In this document: positions 24,531 to 37,087 of the stretch, piece after piece
Position numbering within the stretch: the stretch's first letter is position 1
Layout of the letters: the number at the start of each line of letters is the position of its first letter
Source: Agelaius tricolor
Lineage: Eukaryota > Chordata > Aves > Passeriformes > Icteridae
Direction: 5' to 3'
Length of the DNA stretch: 64,000 bases
Assembly (NCBI GenBank): GCA_023055355.1
Contig: JALJCS010000009.1
Location: forward strand, 26,065,001-26,129,000
The notes under the pieces: generated by a model
Databases searched by the model: none
Told to the model about the DNA's origin: nothing
The model's input: only the letters and a program-made list of their open reading frames with translations
Made by a program: the position numbers and the translations under genes

Positions 24531-24650
24531 TTTAAGGCTAGAAAGGATCATCTAGTTTGGTTTCACATGTAGCACAGTCCAGGAGGCTCTGGCATGGCAA
24601 TTTCTGTATCAAGCCCAAAACATACATTGGAAGAACATCCCATCATTCAC
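24531..24650 (-). mobile_element. Ancient CR1-like 3'-end fragment (antisense)
   Basis: The segment AAGGCTAGAAAGGATCATCT followed by AGTTTGGTTTCACATGTAGC and, later, CTGTATCAAGCCCAAAACAT and AAGAACATCC resembles the 3'-end region of old amniote CR1 families, read in reverse complement. These families are common in turtles and crocodilians and old in birds. Similarity fades after about 24650. The match is from memory and the fragment is short. Confidence 0.58.
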
Positions 24651-27600
24651 AAGGGTGTAGGTGGCACCACTGTGGCCTGTGCATGCTCTCCTCTCAAGAG
24701 ACTCCACTAATCCTGGCATCCCAAAGGCCTTCTGCCCTTCCAAACCAGGTTTTCTTTCCATGGAGAACTTCACGCAGCCTGTGGGGTGTATGGAGGAGCA
24801 GGGGAATGAAAGCTAATGAGGTAAAATATAATCATAGCACTCCTTCACACTCACAAGCTGCTCGGAGCAGGTTCTGGGGATGGGCTGTCATTTGTCTTCC
24901 AAACTGGCTCGAGCTGGCTCACCTTTCCCCCACTGAAATGCTCATGATTTGAGAGCCTTAGGTGAGAGATGCATAACAACTTCACTGCACTTAGGACATC
25001 ATTGTCAATTTGAAGGACTGGGGAGGAGCCACTTCACCCAAGGAAAGCATTTGCATTCAGAGACTGTTTAAGTGCAGACAGCTTGCTCTCCATGGTCTTG
25101 AAGGAGAGCTAAGCACCCTTTTGCAGTTTGCCTGTTCAGGGAAACACTTTGAGTTTTAGAGTGTGGACAATGAGGGGGAAAATGAGCAGGTGGTTCGTGG
25201 GAATGCACAGCTTTCTGTCCCACTGCAAACACTCCAACATGGAAGCTGTTCATTTTTGACCATTGAGGGGGGTCCCATGTAGCCAACAGAGGGTGTTTTA
25301 AGTGACCATTAAATGGAGTTGGAAACAGAACATTCTGAAGGGAGCATCTGTTTGTGTTTTGGGCTGTTTCACTGCATTTATATGTGTGCATTTTATGAGA
25401 GTCTGACTTGGTATCTTCCTGTATCCTAACTTCGGAGCAGCGGGATCTGCTGCGAACAATAATGTAGAAATTGGAAAAGAAAGTGCAACTGGGTGTTTGC
25501 TGTGCCCTGAAGAGCCAGGGATCAGATAGTGCACAGGAAAATAGATCAAACAGAAAAAATCAAGAGCTCCATCAAGAAGGGGGCAGGCAGGAAGCTTTTG
25601 CATAAGTTGGAGAGAAATTTGATATGTTAGATCATTGGAAGAAATGTTCATTTGTGTGCAACCATACACAGTTGATACCTGCTCCAGCTTGCTTAAAGAA
25701 ATGGAACAACTGGAAAGTATTTGATGCTGGAAAGTCAAAGATGGCTCTAGGTTGTCATTCTTAGCTTTATCTGTCAGAGCTGCCCAGCTGTTTGCCCTCT
25801 ATGTGCCAGGGTTGTCTGGTTTTTTTGCGGGACAGTGAAGACCAAGGTGCATCCTCTCATGTACACAAAGGTCTCGTGGATCTCCCTCTCCCACAGTAAC
25901 CTGAAAAAGACAACATTTCTTTGAAAGTATGAAGTGTACTAACTTCTGAAAATCTTTGCAGCTTTCTTTCTGAATGCTTGGGTTGAATACCACTAGAAGG
26001 CAGAGCAAATCACTTGACTGGATTTCTGTGATGTCACTGGGTGGAAATTGCTATTGTCACAGTTTACTGCTACTATTTTGTGCCTGTTTATTTATCATCT
26101 AGGGGTCTCAGGGTGGTTTACAATAATGTGCTGTCTGGCTGTTAATCCATGAGACAGGGAGACAATTATTTCTGATTCTAAATCCAACTCTATCCAAATT
26201 TGGAGTGTCTGTCCAACAAGTTTCTTTTGTGCCTTTGGAAGCACAGGCTGTTCCCTTGCATCCATCTAGAGCTGACCAAGCCCCTTGGACAGGGCATACT
26301 CCTTCTACCTAGCACAGCTGGTATGAAGCAAGGAGAAGCTGGAAGCTGTGGTTTTTAGAAATCTCACCTATTCCGTGTATTTTTCATAGCTACATTCTGC
26401 TACTTTGGTAGTAGTATGAACAACTGCAAGGAAATGAGGAGAGGCTCATGGCTATCCTTTAGAACTTGAGATGCTCCAAAGGAGCAGCTCCACTTGAAGC
26501 ATGTGAATGATCTCCCCATGGCCAGCATGGAGTCACACTAGTGCTTACAGTCATACCTTGGATCCTGGAAGTGCTGTGGACCTCATGGGAGGGACCAGGC
26601 CTGGCATTTATGTGGGCAGTTTAAACCTGGTGGGACAAACAGTGAAGACACTGAAGAGAATGTATCTGGATAGACCCAGTTGTACGTGGGCATATTTAAT
26701 ACATAAGCCATGTTGCCTTAAGCAGGTTCAAATCTCAGGTTTTATACTGTAATTTTTCTCACTGTGTGATAATGCAATTTAGTGGATAGACTTAATACAA
26801 AGCTGTTAGCTAATTTGGAATTTTTAGGGGCATTAGCAAATTTGAGAATTAATCTATTTTGAAGATTCCAAGCTTATTAAAATTTGGGATTTAGGATAGG
26901 CTTGTCACAAGTTAGACAAATTATCTTGAAAGTCAGAAGTAGGAAAGGATGTTCAAGAAGAGATGCATGTTACCATACCAACAACACAGAGAGCCAGTGT
27001 TGAATGTGTACATTCCCTTTCTCCCAGAACTTCTTCTGACTTTGAGCAAGATGTCTGAGTGGTAAGAAATATGATATTTGTGGACCACAGATAATCTTAC
27101 TGTACCATTCACATAAAAAGGGCAGAAATAGCTGAGACGTATTCCCTGATTTAGAGTAATATTTGTGAAATGGAGATTTACAATCTCTGTCCTGCAAATA
27201 GTTTTCTATAACTGAGTCATGAGAGAATGCTTAACAACTTGGATAGAGAAAGCCTGCCACTATTCCCACATGAGGACTTTTCCCCTGCTGTGTGACCACA
27301 TATATTCCAGCAAGAGCATTTTGAACAGACCTACAAGTCCTTTCCCACAAGCATTCAGACTGCTCAGGAGCATACTGTAGGTGTCTGTCCAAAGAACCAT
27401 GGAAGAAATTGATGATTTGAAGGGATTCTCAGTGTTAGCAGAGTTACCATGTGAGAATTAGATAAGTGAGTAATCAATCAAAAGCTAACCATGGCACCAG
27501 AAGCTGTTGGAAAGATAGGACAGCATTAGAAAGACCCTTCAGGTCTTTGAAGCAAAACATTTCTTGCAAACAGTCACCTTCCCTTCAGGTACCAACAATA

Positions 27601-27876
27601 ACTTTCTAAAGCTGTGGGTAGGCGATAAACTCTGAGAATTCTTACTACTATCCCTGGTAAACTGGTTTTTATTCAGGCTTGGCCTCTGAACCTTAGAGAG
27701 TCTGGGCAAATATGTGTTTTAGTATTTGGTATGGAACTTCACGCTCAATAGATTACTTTTTTTCCTAACCAGCTGGACTTCTATCACTGCCTCCCCAAGA
27801 AAGCAATCAGAATTTTTTTTGTTGAATGATTAGGTAATGAATGAAAGTGATTAATTGGAGAAGAGAGGATAGTGGC

Positions 27877-27890
27877 TTTTTTTTTTTTTT
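27877..27890. repeat. T14 homopolymer
   Basis: Run of 14 T followed by GAGAGAAGG; no flanking element recognised. Confidence 0.88.
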
Positions 27891-29199
27891 GAGAGAAGGA
27901 AATGCCTTTGACAGGTATTGAGAGAAAAGAATAAAGTCTTGCATCCAGAAATAATGGATTAAGTACCAAGAGAAGTAGGAGAGTAACACTTACCTAGCTT
28001 TGAGAGAGAAGCAAAATCCCAAAAGGGACACAAAAGGGACTTGTAGCAGGTTGTCAGCAAGCTGAAAACAGCAGCAATGCTTGATGACAAGTGGTACTTA
28101 TATTTATTTTAGGCTAAGAGATACAGGAGAGGTATTTTTTTGTGGTGGGGGGTTTTATGGTTTGTTTTTGTTTTCTTTTAAGAGGATTAATTTCTTTTCT
28201 TGAAAGCTATTTCTGGTTTGCAAAATTAAAAATGGAGTAGATTCTTTTATAATACTTTGAAAAGGAACTTTGAATATTTTTTCCTATACATCTTTTTAAT
28301 TCCCTCATCATTTAATCTGGTAAAATAGTAATGTATGCATGTTCTGTATTTGTATATATTTCCATTTTCCACTCTCTAATTTTTGAGAACATCTCTATTT
28401 CTGAATTACTTAAAAACTCTTCATTATACAATAACTTCAGAAGTTAAGAAGGTTAGAAGGCTAAAACCAAAACATTTGAGTTGGAGGAAAAAGCAAAGGT
28501 GAAAAAATAGATGTGTATCTATTCAGCATAAATAGAATGGGAAGATGGGCAAAGGGAAAGAGAGAAATACAAGAATGATATGTTTCAATTTTTTTTAATG
28601 AGTATTTTTAAAAATACTTTTGAGCTTGTAACAAGTTTTCTAACAAAACAGCTTTCCTTGTGGAAAAAAGATCATGCAAGTGATAGTACATCAGCTGTGG
28701 AAAATCAGGTTTTTCAGGAGTACCATTCTGCTGGAGAATTTTGTCTGGCTGTAGAGGACAACAAGGGCAATGAAGCACTGTGTGTGGCCTGAGAGGCCGC
28801 AGTAATTCTGGGAACAAAATGGCTTTAAAGCTGTTAAAGGACAGAAATAGACATTATGCTTTACTTCTACATGTTCCTTCTTTGGAATACATATTTAAGC
28901 CCTTCCAGTGTGCATTCAGCTGTGACAAGTGCTCTATGCAAAGACCTGGTATTGAACTAGGTAGCAAACCTTATTGTACCTGTGCAAATGTTGAAAATAA
29001 AGAGAAGGTGGAGCTTGGGAAAAGAATACATCAATACAAACACAGCCCTCCTGACTAGGGAAACCCATACCTCAGCAGCAGGGTGAAATTATTGTTAACC
29101 AACAAAGTATATTGGGAGAAAGACTGCAGAAATGAAAGAACAAATCATTTTAGCATAGCATGGTGGGGCTTGAAATAGGAAGGTGAGAATCCTGACATC

Positions 29200-29335
29200 T
29201 GCTTTTGTATCTGGGATGGAATACATGACCCCATATAAACAGCACCCCTTCTTTGTGCCTCAGTTTCCTTAACCATAAAAAGATATTAGTTCATCTTTAG
29301 AGCACTTTGGGCTGCATGTCTGAAAAGCCCTGTGA
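29200..29335 (+). mobile_element. MIR-like SINE fragment
   Basis: The TTTGTGCCTCAGTTTCCTTA stretch with ACCATAAAAAGATATTAG just after it, at about 29252-29289, matches the diagnostic 3' part of MIR (TGTGCCTCAGTTTCC...TGTAAAATGGGGATAATA). The following AGAGCACTTTGGG also fits the distal part of the element. MIR is an ancient amniote SINE that survives as sparse relics in birds. The outer limits are guesses. Confidence 0.55.
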
Positions 29336-32300
29336 AAGAGCTACCTAAGAATTATTTATCAAAAATGACAGCAACTCGTGTTCGCTTTGCACTTTCCTCT
29401 ATTACCAGCCCTTTCTTCACTCGTAGTTTTCCTTATTTATGTCTTTGCTTCCCTATTACCTTTGTATTAAAGCTTGCATCTGCATTGATTTTACATCACT
29501 GCACTGTACAGCAGCCATTACAAGTTTAAACTTCTGAGAGATCCTTCTGAATCTTTAACCAATTGCTCCAAGAGCCCTGACCACAGCATATCCATCATCA
29601 GATAACACCAACTGTGCTTACTGTGATGGGGTGTTAATTGACCACTTACTATCCAGGGAAAGGGACAAATACACTGGGCACAACTGTGTTCCTACAGCTT
29701 CTAAGTCACTCTTCCCCATTACATATAAGGTTTTTCAAAGCAGAGCACTGTTGGTATTAAAATTAAGCATTTCAGAAAACATTGTACTAACTTGGAAAGG
29801 TTGAATGGTGTTTCACGACATCAGGAAATTTTTACCTGTTAGGAAATGCAGGTCTTCTAAAAATTGAGCTCCCTTGCTCCATTCCTCTGGCTGAGTGTTG
29901 TTAAATCACTGTATGTGCAGCACTCTCTGGCTTTCCATGTGCTATAGCAGCAGCAGCATTTTCCATTGACTGTGGAGAGAGCCAGGCATGACAGCCCGGC
30001 AGGAGACTATTTCTGGTTTGCTCACTGCTTTTCTGGGCATGGATCTGCCCAGCATATCCTCAAGTCCTCATCAGCTGTCTTGGTAGGTGGACAGAATATA
30101 ATTTTTTATCTTTTTTTTGCTTCCATTCCTTTTATACAAAACTTTATTAAAGTACCTTTTTATAAACAAAGTTTGATATTGAGTGTGTTCCCACACAATA
30201 AGAAAAGAACTACTCAAATATATGAGATGGGTCAAGAAGACACTGAAAATATTTACTCCTGTGCTCAAGGAAGAGTTTACCCCTGAGTTGTTTCAAAGGG
30301 TGAGCTTGCTATTGCAGTTTGTTTAGGTGGGGTAACTAGAACCACACAAAATATTTCTCACAGATTTTCTTCGAAGTCCAGCCTGACTCATGTGACAGTC
30401 TCCCTTCAGCTGGCAGGAGCTTAGGGAGAAGGCCTTATCTCCATATCATCCAGCCTTGCAAAGACAGCAGTAAAGTGTTAGTTATTGCCTTTTTGCTTGT
30501 GGAGGAACAGTTTATACCCATCAGTAGTCTGCTGGGATGAATTGAAAGCCTAAGTGACCTGTCAGTCAGATTTACATTGACTAGAAGGCTCTGCAAATGA
30601 TCTCATCACTTGAACAAAGCAGACCTGAGTCCCTTCACTATAAGTGTAGGTATTAATAAGTGTTTCTATGTTTAAGTTGCTGTATAACTTCAATTGCTTT
30701 TCACATGTTACTAAAGCACAGCTTTACAATGATGCTGGCACACAAGTAATTGCTTAGAGACAGCAGGGTGTAGGAAGCAGAGGAGCAGGTATCCTTTCAT
30801 TTTTGAATTAGTTGCTAGACTTGCTTACCAGGAGTCCTGATGCTGGAATAACAATAACCTAGCATTGGCATAACTATGTGCTGAGTCAAACTGGCTTCCT
30901 AATAGACATGACTAGCTGCTGAATGGAAGGGGTTTGAGTTATCCATCGAAGAATAAAGGGTGAGACTGGAAAATAAAAGGTCCTGTGATTAATTTACTAA
31001 AGAACACAAGGGATCCATTTTCCATCTGCTTAGTCTCAGTGTTCAAGGGAAATCATTCATGCTGTTGTTCCATTTGAGAATGTGATCATTTGGGGAGGAT
31101 GAAAGCTTGGAGACCTGGAAGTTCAATCAGAGCTTGATTTGGGAAATAGCAATTTCAATGTTATCCAAGGACAGATGAGTTAGAAAGACTGAGGGTATGC
31201 ATTTGGATGAAATATTATAAAGGACATTTCCTTTAAACTAAGGAGGTACTCCCATGTTAAATATTAGGCAGAGCTATCTTTTGGTTTCCCTAAGTCTAGT
31301 CGATATTAGAACACACTGTCAGATTATTTACAGGCAAAAGCACCTGGCCAGTCTTAGAAATGCCCAGAACTGTAGCATGTGACTGTAAGTTGTACTTCAT
31401 TTTATCAGATTTTTGAGACTTGATTCTGTCCTTGAGGTTGGCAAGTTGTTTGAATGACTGTTTTCACTTCCATTTGATTTTGTGGATTGGTTACTTTCTA
31501 AAAAAACTCAATGTGACTAATGTGACTTGATCCACTCTTAGTTAAAATTCAAGAAACTGCAGACAAGATAAAGTCCGAAGCTGCACTGGTGTATGCCAGA
31601 AGCAGGATCTCTTATGGTGGAAATTTTACCCTGTGGGTTTTACATCCCCATGGGCTCCCACCAGCAGTCTGGTATGGTGGAGGAGTGCCAAGGTTCAGAG
31701 CACAACTTTGCAGCTCTGTATGGAGACCCTAAGAAAATGGTGTTTTGAGAAAAGTGCAGTGTGGATTGTTTACACGAATGAGCCTTTGGCATGATTTATG
31801 TTCTCAGTGTGAGCAAAGACTAAAAACTGGACACCAGGGACCAAAGAACAAAGGTAAGTGGCATAGTCTCTCATTTTCTGTCTCCCTATAAGGCTGATTT
31901 TGCATAGGAAGCCTGCTCACAAAGATCTGGAGAAGCGGGCTTCCCTGGTAAGGAACAGCTCTGGTTTCTGTTGCCTCCCTACTGCCCTGGGAAAACTAAA
32001 TGGAGCTGTGTGATGAGGATGAAACAGCAAGGTAATGCCTAAGGCAGAGCCTGCTGCTGCCAGTGAAGATTCTTCAGTGCCCTGAGGCAAAACTGTTTTT
32101 AGCTGGGACAGGGGACTGTTGATGTGCTAATTCAAAGGAAATGTTCATCGGAGCTGGAGGAGGTGGATTGGTTTAAGAGATGTACCAAATAAAAGGCATT
32201 GCATAAGGACCTAGAGAAAGATAAGAACCTAGATTTGAAGAAAATTACTCCAGTCCATTCTACCAAATGGTTCCAGTTAGCTCTGTTCTGCTGGCCCTCT

Positions 32301-32833
32301 TGCTCCTTTTCAGTGAGCACATCTGCAGCCATACAGCTATTGTTTCTCCCAGGTAATATCCAGCTTTCAGGAGAGCTCTCCTGTTATTCCTGAACTCAGT
32401 ATTGCATTTTAATTGAGAATCATAGGGTTGTTCTTCCTCTTCCTGGGTTTCAGTAGGCCAATGTATTTAATCCCTACCTTTGACAGAGTGAGTAGATGTG
32501 GAGATACCGATTGAATCAGAACTTGGACACACATGGTGATTTCAAGTACAAATCTTCTAGGAGATTTGGAAGCTTGGGGGCTAGTTTCTTTTCAAATTAA
32601 CACTTCCTTTCACTTGCTTAGATGCTTCTTGATTTCAGATTCCTTCAGGGGAAGGAAGTGCCTGACTAGAAGGAAACAGACAACTTTAAGCTATTTCTTC
32701 ACCATTTCAAGGAAGAAATCCCCTTAGAGTGCTCATTCAATTGAGATTTCTACTCCCAATCTTGAAGCTGAGGCCCTTCACCTTTTAGGGGGAGACATGA
32801 TACAGAGGAGATGGGGAGTTTGCTTGTCTGAAC

Positions 32834-32920
32834 AGGTGACCTTGGGAGGTTACTCCTGTGCCCTGTATGCTGCTTCCTCCATCTGTAAAACACAGATAAA
32901 AAATGCTTATTAAAGATTAG
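32834..32920 (+). mobile_element. MIR-like SINE fragment
   Basis: AGGTGACCTTGGGAGGTTAC, then TTCCTCCATCTGTAAAACAC and AGATAAAAAATG follow MIR order (TGTGACCTTGGGCAAGTTAC, then TTTCCTCATCTGTAAAATGG). The piece between is diverged. It is a short relic assigned by eye. Confidence 0.5.
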
Positions 32921-33229
32921 GGTTGGGCAGGTGTCCAAAGGCAGCTGAGAGTGTCTCAAACATCTAACTGCTTGTCTTCAGGATCTTTTTAATTCCCTCT
33001 TCTCAGCACTTATGGCATATAAGGCATTTCTCACCTTAAGGCTGGTGTGTGATTGCTCTTTGTTCACCTGTCCAAATGAGATTGGAAGCCAGGACACAAG
33101 TGTGACACAAATATGGTCCATTCATAGTCATCCTCAGTAATGATGTTCCCATTTTTCCACCAGGGAGGCTAAATGCTGTCCTGTGACCCAGGGCACCAGT
33201 CACAGACCTCAAACTGCAGGGGTAAAGAG

Positions 33230-33560
33230 TTTCATTCTAATCTAGTACAGTGACATTTGTTAACGTTGGCTGTTCATTAAAAACTTTGGAGCAGCAGACA
33301 TGTTCATAAAGCTCACAGCCTGCTCACAGATAATTCATGAGCATAATAAAAGGATTCATTATTCATGTAAGATCTTTGCTGTGAAAATTAAACCAGCTCT
33401 AATACCTCACGTGCTTCGGTGCATGTTGGGAAGGTTTATTTGTGGCATTTCACTTGTGCTTTGAGGTTCTGGAATTAAAGTTGCTATGGAGAGAGAAAGC
33501 AGTGTGGACCGAGTTTACAGCTGTCGTTAATGCCCTTATTAGCTGAGGCCTTATGAACAC
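33230..33560. promoter_or_regulatory. Candidate conserved non-coding element
   Basis: Repeat-free, AT-rich interval with TTGTTAACGTTGGC, TTCATTAAAAAC, GATAATTCATGAGCATAATA, GGATTCATTATTCATG, a GTCGTTAATGCCCTTATTAG stretch and several retained CpGs. Motif density is suggestive only. Confidence 0.28.
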
Positions 33561-33953
33561 ATCAAGTGTAACTGCATAGATGTAGTTCAAGCAGTGCATC
33601 ACCAGCTAATGCCCATTGTACTAAAGCAGCACAGCCAAACAGGACCAGGAAGGCTATCCCTGTATATACACGTATATGTTCCAGACATTAACTTTATGAA
33701 CATCAGATGCAAGGGTATTGCCCCCTCTTTCACCTGTGTTCTTTCTTAACCTTCTCCTTGCTGAACATTGCAGTTCTGTATAGGCAGAGGAAGGGATAGC
33801 ATCCTACTTCTCTCATCTGCTTTAGTGTAACATCAGCTGAGATTGCTGAGATTCCTGTTGGCTTTTTGCCTGAGGTGGAGCAAGAGGTGCTGGCATGATC
33901 AGCAGGAGCAATAATCTCTAACCAAGAGGTAACAGGAAACGTGTGGAAGGGAT

Positions 33954-33979
33954 GATGTCTTCAGATGTCTTCAGATGTT
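33954..33979. repeat. Short 10-bp tandem repeat
   Basis: GATGTCTTCA appears at 33954-33963 and 33964-33973, followed by GATGTT. This is a minor slippage repeat. Confidence 0.9.
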
Positions 33980-36951
33980 AGGCCTGCAGTGAGCACTGAT
34001 CACAGCCTCCCCATCTTAATCAGACTCTTACTAAATGGATACCCAAATTAGTTGTAGACCAGGCTTAATACCCCTACTAGATTCATTTCAATGCAAGATA
34101 AGTGATAGAAGTGGTGCAGAAATCAATGACTATTTCTATCCAGCCTGACAGTAGCGTAAGCTATCTGTTATTGCACATTTGAAAGGGATGTATTGTACAT
34201 CCTGAACTGAAAGCTATGCACACTGAATGGCCTGTGCACAAATGGGCACTTGAACTGTGATCAAAACAGACTGCTGCATGTAAATGAATGTGTGAGCATG
34301 GAGATATTCCCCTGACAAGCATCCACATGCATGCCAAGGGAATTGTACCAGCCAGGCATTGTTGGTAGTAGCAGTAGTATAATAATTTTCATCAGTATAA
34401 GACCTTAAAGATCCTATAGACAGTGAAAGATGTGAAAGATGCTTAGAGAAAGAGGAAAGCTGTTATATTTTATTTTTGCTTTGTGGACTTTGGCAGTGGT
34501 GAATTAAAATTACTTTTTAACCATTTCTTCTTATTCATCTGATGCATTTTTAGTGATAACATCCTTTGAGCAAACACCAAGGTGAAACTGCCACCAGGGA
34601 TGAGAGGAAATGTCTTTTGTAGAATGTACCATTTACAAACAAACATGTTTGCACTTGTGCACTGAGCCTCCCTGCAAATTGCTCCTGGTTTAATTTTTCT
34701 GTCACCTTTCAGTCTGTCCCCTGCAGGAATACAGTGGGAGCAGGGCAGGCACAGCAGTGTGAACATGGTTGATAGATCCCTTGCAGTTCCTGAATAGGCA
34801 GTGTGAGAAGGGATGTGGAAAATGAAGTCTAGGGAAAGTCTGAAACAAGAGTTTGAGAGACTTTACTAAGGCAGGAACCATATGAAGAACAAAGCAGGTT
34901 CTGCACAAGTACCCTAAGCACTCTCATATTACTGTAAACATAGTAAGTCACCTCTGGGACACCAAACTGTTTATGAGCTAGCTATTCTGGCCTGCTTGAG
35001 AGTACAGCTACAAATAGTACCTTCTTGGAAGAGCCTGCATGCATGCTATGGAAAGAACCCATATTCAGCTGCATCCTCCAGCCAATGCATGAAGCAATCC
35101 TGCTGCATTTTTCCCCTCTTGGTTAGGGAGGGCAGAGCTAAACTGTGTTTCTGCCTCACCTGAAGAAGGTGTGAGATGAAAGAGTAGAGTACCTTGTCAG
35201 TGCCTGGAGCAGAAGATCTTGGATTTCATCAGCTTTCAACCTGGTCCTTTATTAAATATCTCCCTACTGCCATTGTGACCTTCCAGAGTGAGTGCCTAGA
35301 GGAAGGTGAGCAGTGAGTTCAGTACAGAAGTGTTTTCCTCTTACATAGTCTGTACCCCTGTGTGATCAGCCTTGGGACACTGGCATGGCCAAGGTGTGAT
35401 CTTGATGGTGAACTGTTTCTTGGCATGGCTGAAGGTCAAGGTTCCATGCTGGTGCTCCTTGATATGTTGGTATCCTTGATTGTATTGTTCGAAGAATTCT
35501 TTGAGCACCATCAAGGCCCCAGCAAGAGAAGGTGCCCAGAGCACCAAGAGATGGGAGACACAATGTGCTGCTTTGCCAAAAACACATGAACATGGCTCAG
35601 TTCTGCACAGCCTTCCCCACTGAGGCAGTCTCTGGCAGCCTCACTGTGACGTTTTCCTGCCTGGAGGAAGGAGGGAGATGGAAGAAGGACCTCTGCTTCC
35701 ATCCAAGCACAGAGATAATGAAGTGTTTGTGACAGGAGGGGCATACTCACTGTACAACATATCTCACCATCAGTTTGAGGCATCTGACTACCAGCCCTCA
35801 AAGCAGACAGTCTCCTGCTGGTCATGCTGAACTGCTGGCTCCTCTTGAACACTCAGAAAAAGCACTAAGGAAGTGTGCTGCTATGCTTGTAGATCTGGCC
35901 ATACACAGCTTCTTACCTCAAAGAACTTATCTTGAAAATGAAAATCTTACATCCAAGCAATGAGGATATACTGCATTAAATTTTGGTTTGTGGCTTTAAA
36001 AATAATTTATGGGGTTTTTCTGGGTTTTTGAAGCAAAAGATCTGCTCCACAAAGCAGGTGTTGGTAACTTGTTGGTCAATATTTAATCTGTAACTTCCAT
36101 CTTCACCTCAGAACGCTCCTCACACTTGATAGTGTAGTCTCTGGTACATGGGCAGAGCAATTTTCAAGTAGGATTCAAAAGGGGAGGTATTTTGTCTTGG
36201 GAAAGCTCCCTTGAGCAATAGCAACTCCTCTTCAGTAAGAAGAAATACAAATGTCTTAGGAAATGGCAAGAAAAATAACTAAAAACTATCTCAGCAGCAA
36301 AGTTGAGGATCCAGCTATTTGCAGGAGCTCCTGATCAAGGTGCCTTAGGAGTCACCAGGATGGATGATGGCCAGGTCTAATCCATAAACTGGACATAAAG
36401 CAAATGATAGTTGGGTAATGAGTGTGATTAAAAGTTGTTTTCGTTTTGTCCCTCTCAATCTGCTTGGAGACAGGGCCTGAGAGAAGGCTTGAGTCTCAAT
36501 AAATGCATTTTTCTGGTCTTTAAAAATGGCAGGGAAAGACACAGTTCCCCTGTTTGGTTTTGTATGGCTCAGCCACAATCCAGCTGTGACAAACAGGGAG
36601 GGTTTGTGCCAGCTGGAGAAGTAGCATGTGAAGAGACAGCCACCTGTCCCTGTGTCAGAGCAGCAGATAACAGGGGTGGCCTCTCCAAGCATTCCACTTG
36701 TCCATGGTGAAACAGCCGGGCTTGAGAGGAGGTCACACATGAGGGTGAGAGAACATCACCTCTCCCCATCCTGACTGCCCAGACATGGGCAGGGATGCAG
36801 GGCCATGTCAGCTGGGATGGCTTACATGGTAAGGGGAGCTGTTGCCATCCCTCTGAGCCTCCCTTGGGTCTGCTGCAGCTCAGAAACAGCCCTCAATCCT
36901 GCACAGAGCCCCTTAGAGAAGGAGCTTCCCTTGTGTGTACACACCTTCCCG

Positions 36952-37087
36952 GGCAGGGTGGCTTGTACTCACATTTTCATTTTAACTCCTCAGCTACCTT
37001 CACTGATGCCACCCTCTCAGGCAGGGTGGCTTGTACTCATACTTTCATTTTAACTCCTCAGGTCCCTGTCACTGACGCCAACTGGCT
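36952..37087. repeat. Tandem duplication, 2 x 68 bp
   Basis: Unit 1 (36952-37019) and unit 2 (37020-37087) both start GGCAGGGTGGCTTGTACTCA. Both share TTTCATTTTAACTCCTCAG and a CACTGATGCCA/CACTGACGCCA block, then end in CTCA. Differences are scattered substitutions with no length change. The two copies are read in different frames (68 is not a multiple of 3), which argues against coding. Confidence 0.93.

Larger units (their letters stand above)
24651..33229. other. Intron stretch: MIR relics, otherwise nothing recognised
   Basis: Contains the two MIR-like relics near 29200 and 32834 and the T14 run at 27877. A 146-codon - strand frame (25298-25738) has no recognisable motif. The rest is ordinary AT-leaning non-coding sequence. 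Confidence 0.55.

Noticed and set aside
25298..25738. 146-codon - strand open frame
   Set aside because: No motif or homology recognised; a chance frame within intron sequence.
26715..26735. tRNA B-box-like GGTTCAAATCTC
   Set aside because: No matching A box, acceptor stem or cloverleaf found around it.
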